Assembly (NCBI RefSeq): GCF_014696875.1
Contig: NZ_JACJQV010000168.1
Coordinates: 1-46,684, forward strand
Direction: 5' to 3'
Source of the DNA: Microcystis wesenbergii FACHB-1317
Lineage (GTDB): Bacteria > Cyanobacteriota > Cyanobacteriia > Cyanobacteriales > Microcystaceae
DNA length: 46,684 nt
A program made the translations under genes and the position numbers. Below the pieces are notes generated by a model, which was not told the origin of the DNA, ran no database searches, and saw only the letters and a program-made list of their open reading frames with translations. Positions 1 to 7,797 of this stretch are shown here, one piece after another. How positions within the stretch are numbered: position 1 is the first letter of the stretch; the number at the start of each line of letters is the position of its first letter.

Positions 1-2
1 CA

Positions 3-168
3 ATAACAGAGGGACAGAGGTGGTTAGCTGAACGTTGGGAAAAACTGATAGTTTTATCGACGTAAGAAGCAGAAAAATTAGCTAAATTAACAGGATGTAC
101 TCTCAGAAAATTTGAAGAGAGATAGGCTTTTAGTGGCTTGGGAACAAGCTTTATCAATTTATTCATAA
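3..168 (+). pseudogene. Degraded reading frame, unrecognised
   Basis: From base 3 a frame reads ITEGQRWLAERWEKLIVLST, then a stop codon, then EAEKLAKLTGCTLRKFEER, another stop, and continues in a shifted frame as LLVAWEQALSIYS. The composition is protein-like but it carries two stops and a frameshift, so it looks like a decayed gene whose 5' end lies outside the window. I do not recognise the family. It sits next to the tnpB debris, which suggests an insertion-sequence graveyard. Confidence 0.3.
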
Positions 169-330
169 TCAAGATTGGCAGAGGATTAAAGATTAGTTAT
201 TGTCACTAACTCTTTTGATTAGAAAAAGATAAACTTGAGAATTTTCATTCAAATTTATTGACTCAAAATCAGCTGTACTTAATTTAAATGAATCAACCCT
301 AGGGTTGGGGGGGTGACAATTAGCCTATAA

Positions 331-620
331 ATGCCGTTGGTATGGGAGAAATTACATCGAAATAGATAGATGGTTTCCTAGCTCTAAAAGGTGTAGTAAT
401 TGCGGGTATATTGCCCTTGAAAATGCCGTTAAATGTTCGAGAATGGGACTGTCCAGACTGTGGGACTCACCACGACCGAGATATTAACGCCAGTAAAAAT
501 ATTTTGGCCGCAGGGCTTGCGGTGTCAGTCTGTAGAGCGACCATAAGACCAGAACAGAGTAAATCTGTTAAGGCAGGTGCGAAAAATCCTTCGGGAAAGA
601 AGCAGAAACCCAAATCGTGA
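331..620 (+). pseudogene. tnpB: TnpB (IS200/IS605 OrfB) C-terminal remnant, frameshifted
   Basis: This is the tail of a TnpB RNA-guided nuclease/transposon accessory protein. The frame starting near 338 gives the segment that leads into the first zinc-knuckle half, CSNCGY (392-409). The frame then shifts, and from 411 the second half follows: [18 protein letters not shown] and a basic tail ending in KKQKPKS. The CxxC...CxxC zinc finger followed by DRDxNAxxN, which carries the last catalytic aspartate of the RuvC-like nuclease, is diagnostic of the family. The shift between the two halves and the loss of about three quarters of the gene make it non-functional. The upstream junction near 290-320 runs into a GAATCAACCCTAG repeat, so the gene was cut there. 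Confidence 0.8.
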
Positions 621-665
621 GGTTTGGGAATCGCCGTCCGTTTTACGGCGGCGAGGATGTCAATG
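606..665 (+). mobile_element. IS200/IS605 right-end stem-loops
   Basis: Just around the tnpB stop are two hairpins. CCCAAA (609-614) pairs with TTTGGG (623-628), and CGCCGT (632-637) pairs with ACGGCG (645-650). They are followed by GAGGATGTCAA. Subterminal hairpins directly after tnpB are the usual right end of IS200/IS605 elements. In active elements this region also forms the 3' scaffold of the TnpB guide RNA, with the guide lying outside the element. Here the nuclease is dead, so this is only a relic. The exact cleavage site is inferred, not seen. Confidence 0.55.
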
Positions 666-778
666 TCGTTAAAATCCGAGATAGGATTATTTCCCCTGAG
701 AACTGTAGCAGATTCGATCGAGAACCGCTGCCATGACTTCTAGGAAATAATGGATGGATGAGACTAGACCTATCCACC

Positions 779-1186
779 CTAGAAATCTAAATCTGCGGGG
801 CTAAATTTCTTGTGAATCTGAGGAAAACCTAACTGTTTAATCACTTGATGTTTGCGTTCTTCCTCAAGGGATGACAACTGATTATAATTAACCCAGTGAA
901 TACAGTTAACTGGACAAGTCTCGATCGCTTCTTGAATAATTTCTTCTTCGTCACCGTCCTGATTATAGACGCGAGAGCGACCGTATTCGCCTTCAATAAA
1001 AAAGGTATTGGGGGCAACGTGGGCGCAGTGTTTACAACCGATACAAGTGACCTCATCGACGTAAACCGCTTTCTGGCGCAGTAAACCGCCCAATTCCGGT
1101 TCAAAACCAGTGCGATCGGGGGAATCTCTTAGGAATCCCCCTAACTCTGGTTCAAAACCAGAGCGTTCGGGAGAAAAATCAGCCAT
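779..1186 (-). CDS. Ferredoxin with duplicated N-terminal 17-residue repeat
   Basis: A small iron-sulfur electron carrier of about 135 residues. The domain after residue 35 has CIGCKHC, then a distant CPVNCIHWV, the arrangement of a single-cluster bacterial-type ferredoxin. The segment before it is two copies of a 17-residue unit, SPERSGFEPELGGFLRD and SPDRTGFEPELGGLLRQ, which corresponds to a 51-bp tandem duplication. The start is set at the ATG that overlaps the stop of the Ycf35 gene (TAATG). That implies translational coupling; an ATG four codons upstream lies inside ycf35. The C-terminal 45 residues extend beyond a minimal ferredoxin. The order DUF2997, Ycf35, ferredoxin suggests one operon and a shared function. 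The electron partner cannot be read from the sequence. Confidence 0.88.
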   Translation of the reverse strand: MADFSPERSGFEPELGGFLRDSPDRTGFEPELGGLLRQKAVYVDEVTCIGCKHCAHVAPNTFFIEGEYGRSRVYNQDGDEEEIIQEAIETCPVNCIHWVNYNQLSSLEEERKHQVIKQLGFPQIHKKFSPADLDF

Positions 1187-1572
1187 TAGGCACTCCAACG
1201 TTGTACCACTAGACGAATAGAACCATCAGTATTTTTTTCCTGTGCTGCCACCTGAAAACCCTGTTTAGCAGTTTCTGCCAGAATGGTGTGGTAGGCATAA
1301 CCTTGATTTACTTTTCTTAAAAATCCTTCTACGGTTAGAGGTTGTTGCCAGTATTGTAAATCGGCAACTAACTCGTACTCGTTACCATTCCAGCGAAAAC
1401 CGATATCGTAATTGTTATCTTGTTCAATTACCACCTCTGCGCTTAAAGTTTGACCTTGATAACCTTTGACGGGGTGGGAACCCTCTTTCCATTCCATCCC
1501 CATATCGCTCAGGGCGGCTTTTAGGTAGGATAGATCGCGGATTTTGGTTTTGATATTGCTAAAGTGTGACAT
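1186..1572 (-). CDS. ycf35: Ycf35 family protein (DUF1257)
   Basis: A 128-residue protein that matches the conserved cyanobacterial and algal-plastid Ycf35 (DUF1257) family. It begins MSHFSNIKTKIRDLSYLKAA and carries a FRWNGNEYELVADLQYW block and a TILAETAKQGFQV block near the end. The length is full for the family. The molecular function of the family is not established. Its stop overlaps the ATG of the ferredoxin gene by one base, and a DUF2997 gene lies 44 bases upstream on the same strand, so the three are probably cotranscribed. Confidence 0.9.
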   Translation of the reverse strand: MSHFSNIKTKIRDLSYLKAALSDMGMEWKEGSHPVKGYQGQTLSAEVVIEQDNNYDIGFRWNGNEYELVADLQYWQQPLTVEGFLRKVNQGYAYHTILAETAKQGFQVAAQEKNTDGSIRLVVQRWSA

Positions 1573-1616
1573 GGCTTTTCAGTGGCTTAAATAAAGGGAT
1601 TGGGAAAAATGAAAAA

Positions 1617-1832
1617 TTACCAGTCGCTAAAAGTGGCTGCGTTGCTGACTTTCTCTGACTGGCTGACGGTTTGATGGTAATAATCCGAGGTTTTCTCTTG
1701 AGACATCAGCTGCCCGAGTTGTGCCTCGATCGCCGCCGTCACCTCTTGACAAGATGAACCGACTATGCCTGTCACCTTTTCCATAACGCGACCATCGGGA
1801 TAGATGATAAACTCTAGGCTTTCCATGCTCAT
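1617..1832 (-). CDS. DUF2997 domain protein
   Basis: A 71-residue protein starting MSMESLEFIIYPDGRVMEKVTGI, with the short beta-rich N-terminus (EFIIYPDGRV, then a GSSC segment) of the DUF2997 family. This family regularly accompanies Ycf35 in cyanobacteria. A second possible start is the ATG two codons in. It is the first gene of the probable DUF2997-ycf35-ferredoxin operon. The roughly 300 bases upstream, shared with the divergent dehydrogenase gene, should hold the promoters of both. The function is unknown. Confidence 0.8.
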   Translation of the reverse strand: MSMESLEFIIYPDGRVMEKVTGIVGSSCQEVTAAIEAQLGQLMSQEKTSDYYHQTVSQSEKVSNAATFSDW

Positions 1833-2142
1833 AGGTCTTCTCGGCGTGATCTGGGGTTTGCAAAGCTCCCTATCGTTTTAATTTACGATAGTTTGCTAAT
1901 CGTAGCAATCTGGTTAAAATTTTAGCAAAACTTTATATTATCTCGGCCAACCACTTTCATTTTTTGTAAGTTTCCCGTAACTTTTCTTCATCGTCAAGGG
2001 CGAACCTTGACCCAGGAGGCACAATTTAACAAAACTACACAAAAAAGACGACCTGAAGCGATAAATTGAAAATAAAGGAGATGCAACGGCGAACCACGAC
2101 CGCCGAGATCATAGAATTTTGTCTATAGGAATCAGAACAAAT

Positions 2143-3144
2143 ATGAATAAACAAACAGCCAGCGATCGCCTTCGGATCGGTGTTTTAGGTTTTGGTGGTT
2201 TGGGACAGGCCGCCGCCAGAATTCTCGCCCCCAAACAGGAAATGCTCTGGACTGCCGCCGCCGATAAAGCTGGTTTTGCTTACCACAAAGACGGTCTAGA
2301 TGTCAATACTTGTAACAAAATTTATCATGACCGGGGTTCGATCGGTTATCTGGAAAATTACGGCAGTCTCAGCGAGAACAGTATCGAGGAATTAATCAAA
2401 ACTGCCGATGTAGAGGGCTATTTTCTCGCCTTGCCGAATTTACCCAACAATTTCATGGCCGATATCGCTAAAACTTTCATTCGCTTGGGTTGGCGCGGGG
2501 TTTTAGTCGATGCGCTCAAACGTACCAGCGCCATGGCACAAATCTTAGCACTACAAACAGACCTAGAAGCCGCCGGCATCACCTACATGACCGGCTGCGG
2601 TGCCACCCCCGGACTGTTAACTGCGGCCGCTGCCCTAGCTGCCCAGAGTTATGCAGAGATTCATAGCGTTAAAATTACCTTTGGCGTGGGAATCGCCAAC
2701 TGGGAGGCTTATCGTGCCACTATTCGCGAAGATATCGCCCATTTACCTGGTTACGACCCAGAAACGGCGCACCGGATGAGTGATGCGGAAGTGGAAATGC
2801 TGTTAAATAAAACCAATGGCATTCTCAGCCTCGAAAATATGGAACACGCAGACGATATTATGCTGGAATTGGCTGGAATCTGTGGACGCGATCGGGTTTC
2901 CGTCGGGGGTGTGGTGGATACGCGCAACCCGAAAAAGCCCTTAAGTACCAATGTTAAAGTCACGGGGCGGACTTTTGAAGGCAAAATTTCCACCCATACC
3001 TTCACTTTAGGTGATGAAACCAGTATGGCGGCTAATGTCTGCGGGCCGGCTTTCGGTTATCTGAAAGCGGGGGTTTCCCTGCATCGTCGCGGTATCTACG
3101 GATTATGGACAGCAGCGGAGATTATGCCGCAATTTGTGCGCTAG
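2143..3144 (+). CDS. Saccharopine dehydrogenase-like oxidoreductase
   Basis: A NAD(P)-dependent oxidoreductase of about 333 residues. The N-terminal Rossmann motif is [16 protein letters not shown], followed by a substrate domain containing [17 protein letters not shown] and a C-terminal part with the [21 protein letters not shown] block, typical of saccharopine dehydrogenase and carboxynorspermidine dehydrogenase relatives. The ATG at 2143 is preferred because AGGA lies 12 bases upstream; a TTG at 2119 would add eight residues. The substrate cannot be decided from sequence; lysine-related or polyamine metabolism are the family options. The gene stands alone and its last codons overlap by four bases the end of the convergent pseudouridine synthase gene. 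Confidence 0.82.
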   Translation: MNKQTASDRLRIGVLGFGGLGQAAARILAPKQEMLWTAAADKAGFAYHKDGLDVNTCNKIYHDRGSIGYLENYGSLSENSIEELIKTADVEGYFLALPNLPNNFMADIAKTFIRLGWRGVLVDALKRTSAMAQILALQTDLEAAGITYMTGCGATPGLLTAAAALAAQSYAEIHSVKITFGVGIANWEAYRATIREDIAHLPGYDPETAHRMSDAEVEMLLNKTNGILSLENMEHADDIMLELAGICGRDRVSVGGVVDTRNPKKPLSTNVKVTGRTFEGKISTHTFTLGDETSMAANVCGPAFGYLKAGVSLHRRGIYGLWTAAEIMPQFVR

Positions 3145-4067
3145 GGGTTTCTCTGCCGTAAAATAGCTAAAACTTTCGGGAAAATAGCGGGTAAGGGAGC
3201 GATCGCTTCTAGGCTCTCTCCCGTGACCGGATGTATTAAGATTAAACGATAGGCGTGGAGTAATTGCCCGGGTAGATTAATTCCGATGGAACGACCGGAA
3301 CTATAGAGGGTATCCCCAAGAATCGGATGACCGATGTGGCTGCTATGAACGCGAATTTGATGAGTTCTGCCCGTTTCTAGGCGAAATTCCATTAAGGTGT
3401 AGTTGCCTAGTCTTTCCTTGATTTGCCAGTGAGTGACAGCATTTCTACCTCCTTTTTCCACGGCAATAATAGCCATCTTTTGGCGATCGCTACGGTGACG
3501 ACCGATCGGCAGATCAATTGTACCTGTTTCGCTTTTGGGGACACCATGGACAAGGGCTATGTATTCCCGGCGGGCAGTTTTGGTTTTTAATTGTGCCTGT
3601 AGGTGTTGATGGGCCTGGTCGGTTTTGGCAATAACGATCGCACCCGTGGTATCCTTATCTAAGCGGTGGACTATACCGGGGCGTTGAATTCCACCAATTC
3701 CGGCTAAATTTGGGCAGTGATGCAGTAAAGCGTTGACCAAGGTTCCCGATTCGTGGCCGGGAGCCGGATGAACCACTAAATCGGCAGGTTTATTGATAAT
3801 AATCAGATAGTCGTCTTCGTAAAGAATATCAAGCTCGATCGCCTCGGCGGTTAATTGCAGGGGTTGACTGTCGGGAATGGTAATCTTTAAGCGATCGCCT
3901 TGAGCAACTTTAGTATTTTTATTGGTGCAAATTTGACCATTTAACTGTATATATCCCTGTTCTATCAGTTTTTGCAGCCTCGATCTCGAGAAATCGGGCA
4001 ATTGTGACCCCATCCAAGCATCTAAACGTTCTTTTTTTCCCGCAACTTCTAAGTTTAATTGGTTCAT
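3141..4067 (-). CDS. RluA-family rRNA pseudouridine synthase (RluD-like)
   Basis: A 308-residue enzyme that isomerises specific uridines in RNA, probably large-subunit rRNA. Residues 1-60 form an S4 RNA-binding domain ([21 protein letters not shown]). The catalytic domain has the RluA signature [19 protein letters not shown], with the catalytic aspartate in RLD, then a conserved RTHQIRVH block and HPILGD. S4 plus catalytic domain and the length fit RluD/RluA-type enzymes such as YlyB. The gene is convergent with the saccharopine dehydrogenase-like gene and the two 3' ends overlap by four bases. The exact uridine target is not deducible. Confidence 0.92.
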   Translation of the reverse strand: MNQLNLEVAGKKERLDAWMGSQLPDFSRSRLQKLIEQGYIQLNGQICTNKNTKVAQGDRLKITIPDSQPLQLTAEAIELDILYEDDYLIIINKPADLVVHPAPGHESGTLVNALLHHCPNLAGIGGIQRPGIVHRLDKDTTGAIVIAKTDQAHQHLQAQLKTKTARREYIALVHGVPKSETGTIDLPIGRHRSDRQKMAIIAVEKGGRNAVTHWQIKERLGNYTLMEFRLETGRTHQIRVHSSHIGHPILGDTLYSSGRSIGINLPGQLLHAYRLILIHPVTGESLEAIAPLPAIFPKVLAILRQRNP

Positions 4068-4424
4068 CGATTTTTAGTGATCAGGGTGTAGGGTGTAGGA
4101 GAATCAAGAAAAACTGACTTGAGATTATTTAAACTTAGCTCAACAATTCCAGTTATTTTAACAGTAATTGAACTTGCTCTGGCTGCTTGAGATGGAAATC
4201 TTGGGATTAAATTTTCCTGATTTTTAAGTAGGTAGGTGTTAAAAACGTTGAGATGTCCCCTTGTTAAAGATGGATTAAGGGTAGGGTTGATTCATGAATC
4301 AACCCTAGGATGAATCAACCCTAGTATTAAGGGGGGATTAAGGGGGGATCTATCTTCAATTTAATTATAACCAGCTACTTAACGACAAAAGCCAGAGCAA
4401 ATCAGTAGAGATTTCCTCATCTCC
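4068..4424. other. Intergenic repeat-bearing spacer
   Basis: No gene is seen. The stretch starts with a short GTGTAGG heptamer-like array (4087-4100). It continues AT-rich to about 4250, then holds a 26-bp palindrome (4282-4307), a second half copy ATGAATCAACCCTAG (4309-4323) and two copies of TTAAGGGGGGA (about 4325-4347). A similar ATGAATCAACCCTAG half copy lies near 289-303. Confidence 0.6.
4282..4307. repeat. 26-bp perfect palindrome, family member 1
   Basis: The left arm TAGGGTTGATTCA is followed by its exact reverse complement, with ATTCATGAAT at the centre. Two relatives lie at 43657-43682 and 43697-43722. Compared with the latter, the arm bases differ (GGTTG versus GGATA) but the opposite arm changes to match, so the pairing is kept. 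It could form a DNA cruciform or, if transcribed, an RNA hairpin. Confidence 0.8.
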
Positions 4425-4460
4425 AAAAAATAGAGAGACGTTGCTATAATCAACGTCTCT
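4425..4460 (-). terminator. Rho-independent terminator of the holin-family gene
   Basis: On the minus strand, AGAGACGTTG (10 bp) pairs perfectly with CAACGTCTCT across a 7-base loop (stems 4451-4460 and 4434-4443). It is followed a few bases later by a run of six T (4430-4425). It lies about 60 bases past the stop of the 4523-4876 gene, the expected place for its terminator. Confidence 0.75.
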
Positions 4461-4522
4461 AGATCAGAAATTAATCAATCAGAGTAAGCCAAGCTGTTTT
4501 AAACAAGCGAATTTTGCCCACT

Positions 4523-4876
4523 TTAGTCAACAAAAAAACCATTTAAAACTCCTGAAATGATCGAAACCACGATCGAACCGAATAAAGCAGCAAAGAATGA
4601 TTCTACCTGAAAACCAGGGATAAAATAGGAGGCTAAAGAAAAGGAAATGGCATTGACCACAAAAATAAATAACCCTAGGGTCAAAATAGTTAAAGGCAGG
4701 GTAAAAAGAATCAACACGGGTCTAATAATAGCATTAATTAAACCCAAAGCGACAGCGGCAATTAAAGCCACGGTAAAATCTTTAATTTCTATACCTGGTA
4801 CTATTTGCGCTGTAATCAATAAAGAGACGGCGGTAATCAACCAACGGAGGAAAAAAGATAACATAAGTCCATCCAT
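4523..4876 (-). CDS. Phage holin family IV-type membrane protein
   Basis: A 117-residue very hydrophobic protein with about four membrane segments. It matches the phage holin superfamily IV-type proteins that are common chromosomal genes in cyanobacteria: FFLRWLITAVSLLITAQIVPGI, then ALGLINAIIRPVLILFTLPLTILTLG, then FIVNAISF-like and FFAALFGSIVVSIIS segments. The conserved NAIIRPVL...LPLTILTLGLF core is present. An ATG four codons in is an alternative start. Despite the name there is no phage gene nearby and its role in the cell is unknown. A clear terminator follows. Confidence 0.85.
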   Translation of the reverse strand: MDGLMLSFFLRWLITAVSLLITAQIVPGIEIKDFTVALIAAVALGLINAIIRPVLILFTLPLTILTLGLFIFVVNAISFSLASYFIPGFQVESFFAALFGSIVVSIISGVLNGFFVD

Positions 4877-4901
4877 CTAAGATAGTTCATCCTCATCTAT
4901 T

Positions 4902-5735
4902 CTAATCGCCATCGCCACTTAAAGGGATGCCGGTTTTCAGGGGATGGGAACGAAAAGTGATATTGACTCCTTCTTCTGATTGTTCCAATACCAATAAAGG
5001 AGTCGGTTTCGCTTTTTCATCCCAACTCATTAAAACTATTTGTCCATGAATAGTTGGTTGCCAATTAGCTTTATCTGAGTCCGCAGAAAGAAAGGTTTCT
5101 ATACAATTAGTAATCTCGTTAACGGTAGCGGAACTGGTTTGGGTGGGAAGTTTTGTCAGTTTAATCTGAATCCGAAATAAAACCCCTTTATTCGATTTTC
5201 CTTCCTGTGCTTCCACTTCGTAGGTGACATCAAAAGTTTCATTAATCTGTCTTCCTGCACCGACAATTCCTAGGGCATTTTTTGCTGTATTTGGTCGTAA
5301 AGCTTCGCCGATTAAGTTAGTTATTTTCATCTTAATCTGGTTAAAAATGACGGAACGAAAAACCGCCTCATCCATCCTCATCCGCAAATAATCGAGATTA
5401 AATGCCCTAGAATGGACAAGATCGGGGTCGGTTTCCATTTTTTTGATGGTATGAAGTGCTAACTTCAACTTTTTTTTCAACTCTTTACTTTTAAATTGTT
5501 CAATCCTAACTTGTTTCTTGATCTGTTCTATTTTGAATTTGCCGTAAATAATTAAACCGATCAAAGCAATAGTTAAGGCAATTGTGCTATAAAGCCAAGC
5601 AGAATTGGAGGGAGAGATTTCAACCGCCGGTTCAGGAGAAGGAACTTGGACGATGGAATTTTCTTGAGAAAACACCGATGGACTCGAAAACCAGACAGGG
5701 AACATAGTTTCGGTTACACTGATAATAAACAGCAA
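4902..5735 (-). CDS. Hypothetical membrane-anchored protein with coiled-coil linker
   Basis: I do not recognise a named family. The 277-residue product begins with a hydrophobic stretch and a proline/serine-rich segment (residues about 20-45). A single strong membrane helix, STIALTIALIGLIIYG, is at about 50-66. A basic, helical region (FKIEQIKKQVRIEQFKSKEL) follows, then a soluble C-terminal domain of about 150 residues that looks alpha/beta. The upstream start is a TTG; an ATG ten codons in (5705) is possible. It is divergent from the 5780 gene, with only about 45 bases between them for two promoters. It is probably a conserved cyanobacterial envelope protein with its C-terminal domain on one side of the membrane. 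Confidence 0.6.
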   Translation of the reverse strand: MLFIISVTETMFPVWFSSPSVFSQENSIVQVPSPEPAVEISPSNSAWLYSTIALTIALIGLIIYGKFKIEQIKKQVRIEQFKSKELKKKLKLALHTIKKMETDPDLVHSRAFNLDYLRMRMDEAVFRSVIFNQIKMKITNLIGEALRPNTAKNALGIVGAGRQINETFDVTYEVEAQEGKSNKGVLFRIQIKLTKLPTQTSSATVNEITNCIETFLSADSDKANWQPTIHGQIVLMSWDEKAKPTPLLVLEQSEEGVNITFRSHPLKTGIPLSGDGD

Positions 5736-5779
5736 GATTTGATCAGACTATCAATCCCAGAAAAGAGACAGGACTAAAC

Positions 5780-6169
5780 ATGATATCTAGAAAGAATTTT
5801 AGCCAGAACTGGCAAGGACAAATCGGTACAACGAGAATCGTTCAGGGAGCAACTGCTATTTTAATACTAGGGAGTCTGCTTTCTCTCCTCTTGGTACAAC
5901 CTAGTTTAGCATCTCCTGGGCCACCTAATTCGGTCATCGAGGCTGTCCGTCAAGATTTGAGTCAGAAAACCAAGATATCCGTTAATCGCTTGCAAATTCA
6001 AGCAGCACAACGACAAACCTGGCCCGACGGTTGTTTAGGATTAGCTAAACCGGGAGAATTATGTACTCAAGCGCTGGTGGCAGGATGGCGAATTGTTCTG
6101 ACTGATAACCAAAAAACTTGGGTTTATCGCACCGATAGCAGTGGCGCTAATCTCCGCTTAGAAAAGTGA
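5780..6169 (+). CDS. Small exported or anchored hypothetical protein
   Basis: A 129-residue protein with an N-terminal hydrophobic helix at residues 22-42 (ATAILILGSLLSLLLVQPSLA) that ends in a signal-peptidase-like ASPG. The mature part has the block WPDGCLGLAKPGELCTQALV, then GWRIVLTDNQKTWVYRTDSSG. That block, with two cysteines, recurs in exported cyanobacterial proteins of unknown role. It is divergent from the 4902-5735 membrane protein gene. The function is not known. The two cysteines could form a disulfide in the periplasm; this is inference. Confidence 0.65.
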   Translation: MISRKNFSQNWQGQIGTTRIVQGATAILILGSLLSLLLVQPSLASPGPPNSVIEAVRQDLSQKTKISVNRLQIQAAQRQTWPDGCLGLAKPGELCTQALVAGWRIVLTDNQKTWVYRTDSSGANLRLEK

Positions 6170-6181
6170 ATTTCCCTTAGA

Positions 6182-6353
6182 CCTCTTGCAAAAATCAAAA
6201 ATCTTCGGTTAGGTGAGGAGTCAGTAGTCAGTAGTCAGTAGTCAGGAGAATTAAGAATGAGCATTAATCAATTAAATGGTCTATTCACAGATTTTAGGCA
6301 ATTTTATGCCTATTTTTCTGATTTTTGCCCTCTCAAAAATTAATTATGCAAGA
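6182..6353 (+). mobile_element. MITE-like element, copy A (about 172 bp)
   Basis: The ends are CCTCTTGCA (6182-6190) and its near reverse complement TGCAAGA (6347-6353). The inside matches, in opposite orientation, the element at 29584-29750. Shared blocks include GTCAGGAGAATTAAGAATGA, CAATTAAATG, ACAGATTTTAGG and CAAAAATTAATTATGCAAGA. Both copies keep a short frame reading QLN(G/A)LFTDFR, so the pair may descend from an insertion sequence that carried a transposase start. A TCAGTAG heptamer triplet sits inside (6221-6242). Confidence 0.65.
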
Positions 6354-6422
6354 ACTTTCTTGATATTTTCTGGCTGCTTTTTGGGCATCCTCAAAGCAGT
6401 TAGTCCGGCAGCAGGAGACAAT

Positions 6423-7178
6423 ATGTTTTTAGCACATCGATCGATTATTGGCACTCGTTTGGATGCCACCAGTTATCAAGATGCTTGCGATCGCATTCAG
6501 TCCTGGGTGGAAAATAATCTCTCCTGCTATATTGTCGCCGCTAACGTCCATGTGGTGATGATGGGTTATTGGCACAAAGCCTATCGTCGTCTGATTAATG
6601 GCGCTAATCTGGTGACACCGGATGGAATGCCTCTCGTCTGGGGATTGCGCTTACTGGGGATTAAACAACAAAGTCGCGTCTATGGTCCGGATCTTATGTT
6701 AGCCTGTTGCGAGCGAGCTGCCCGCTGCCAAATCCCCATCTATCTCTACGGTGCCACAGAAAAGACCCTAATTGATCTGCAAGCCAATCTTAAACAGCGT
6801 TTTCCTGATTTAATTATCGCTGGTAGCTATTCCCCCCCTTTTCGTCCCCTCAGCGACGATGAAGAAGCGCAAGATAGGGACAGAATCCAGCAATCCGGGG
6901 CTAAATTGGTTTTTGTCGGGTTGGGATGTCCCAAACAAGAACAGTGGATGGCCCGACAACAGGGAAAATTAAAGGCTGTTATGTTGGGAGTCGGCGCCGC
7001 TTTTCGTTTCCACAGTGGTGAAGTGTCTCAAGCACCCGGTTGGGTGATGAAAATCGGCTTAGAATGGCTCTATCGTTTGTTTCAAGAACCTGGTCGTCTC
7101 TGGCAACGCTATTTAATTAATAATCCCATTTTTTTGCTTCTTTTTGCCCTGCAACTCCTGCGAGGCCGGGAAAAGTAA
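6423..7178 (+). CDS. WecG/TagA/CpsF family glycosyltransferase
   Basis: A GT26-family enzyme of about 251 residues that adds a sugar (N-acetylmannosaminuronate or N-acetylmannosamine type in studied members) to a lipid-linked precursor of surface polysaccharide. Family motifs are present in order: NVHVVMM, TPDGMPLVWGLRLLG, RVYGPDLM, YLYGATEKTL, FVGLGCPKQEQWM and GVGAAFRFHSGEVSQAPGW. The ATG at 6423 is preferred because AGGAG lies just upstream (6413-6417) and the family starts near here. The frame is open further upstream to 6276, but that part is inside MITE copy A and reads as a chance hydrophobic leader. It probably works with the WecA/MraY-type transferase at 19294-20292; that link is inference. 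Confidence 0.9.
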   Translation: MFLAHRSIIGTRLDATSYQDACDRIQSWVENNLSCYIVAANVHVVMMGYWHKAYRRLINGANLVTPDGMPLVWGLRLLGIKQQSRVYGPDLMLACCERAARCQIPIYLYGATEKTLIDLQANLKQRFPDLIIAGSYSPPFRPLSDDEEAQDRDRIQQSGAKLVFVGLGCPKQEQWMARQQGKLKAVMLGVGAAFRFHSGEVSQAPGWVMKIGLEWLYRLFQEPGRLWQRYLINNPIFLLLFALQLLRGREK

Positions 7179-7266
7179 ACAGTAATCCAGTCATCAGTCC
7201 TCAACTATCGTTAAGATGGATAGGAGAAGGCAAAGTTTTATCTACGTTTAGGAGTTCCTGCTAACG

Positions 7267-7623
7267 ATGACACAAGCTACTCAGATTCAAGGAAAAGGAA
7301 TTTTACTCAGTGAGGCTGCCCTCAAACACCTTACCATGCTCAAAAAGCAACAGGGCAAGGATTTATGTCTGCGCGTGGGTGTGCGTCAGGGTGGTTGTTC
7401 GGGAATGTCCTATATGATGGATTTTGAGCATCCTAGCAATATTGGCCCCCAAGATGAGGTTTTCGATTACGATGGCTTCAAAATTGTCTCTGATAAAAAA
7501 AGTCTGCTCTATCTCTACGGTCTCATGTTAGATTACAGCAACGCGATGATCGGCGGTGGTTTCCAATTCACTAATCCCAACGCCAGTCAAACCTGTGGCT
7601 GTGGTAAGTCTTTTGGCGTTTAA
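7267..7623 (+). CDS. sufA: SufA/IscA/HesB-type iron-sulfur carrier
   Basis: A 118-residue A-type carrier that holds and passes Fe-S clusters to apo-proteins. The three family cysteines are present: one in [10 protein letters not shown] and two in the C-terminal TCGCGKSF. The alpha/beta block [17 protein letters not shown] precedes them. The length is normal. It stands alone, with a clear terminator just after the stop. The cyanobacterial genome would be expected to carry another IscA-like copy, so the exact name (SufA or IscA) is by likeness. Confidence 0.9.
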   Translation: MTQATQIQGKGILLSEAALKHLTMLKKQQGKDLCLRVGVRQGGCSGMSYMMDFEHPSNIGPQDEVFDYDGFKIVSDKKSLLYLYGLMLDYSNAMIGGGFQFTNPNASQTCGCGKSFGV

Positions 7624-7653
7624 TTATTTCTCTGGGGTGATACCTTTCACCCC

Positions 7654-7677
7654 CGCCTCCCAGAGGCGATTTTTTTT
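7654..7677 (+). terminator. Rho-independent terminator after sufA
   Basis: CGCCTC (7654-7659) pairs with GAGGCG (7663-7668) across a three-base loop, followed by a run of eight T. It begins about 30 bases past the sufA stop. Confidence 0.85.
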
Positions 7678-7688
7678 GGCCAAAACCC

Positions 7689-7717
7689 TTGACAAAATCG
7701 GAGACTTGACATATACT
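7689..7717 (+). promoter_or_regulatory. Sigma-70-type promoter for the restriction-modification gene
   Basis: A perfect -35 TTGACA (7689-7694) is spaced 17 bases from TATACT (7712-7717), with the start codon at 7798. A second TTGACA (7706-7711) and a TATAAT (7723-7728) overlap it, but with an 11-base gap they would not form a normal pair with each other. The arrangement is strong by consensus and would leave a leader of about 70 bases. Confidence 0.65.
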
Positions 7718-7797
7718 TTTTATATAATGGGAATCCGTGCCTGCCTGCGAACCCTTCATTTTTAGGCTAGATACCCTCAATGTTAGGATAATCGGTC

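Noticed and set aside
411-620. A stand-alone small zinc-finger gene
   Set aside because: It is the last part of a frameshifted tnpB, as shown by the preceding CSNCGY half in another frame and the IS right end after it.
841-1104. Minus-strand frame of 87 residues overlapping the ferredoxin gene
   Set aside because: It lies wholly in another frame of a clear ferredoxin and has no recognisable domain.
6276-6422. Longer N-terminus for the WecG/TagA/CpsF enzyme
   Set aside because: This part lies largely in MITE copy A and is not shared by the family; a good ribosome site precedes the ATG at 6423.
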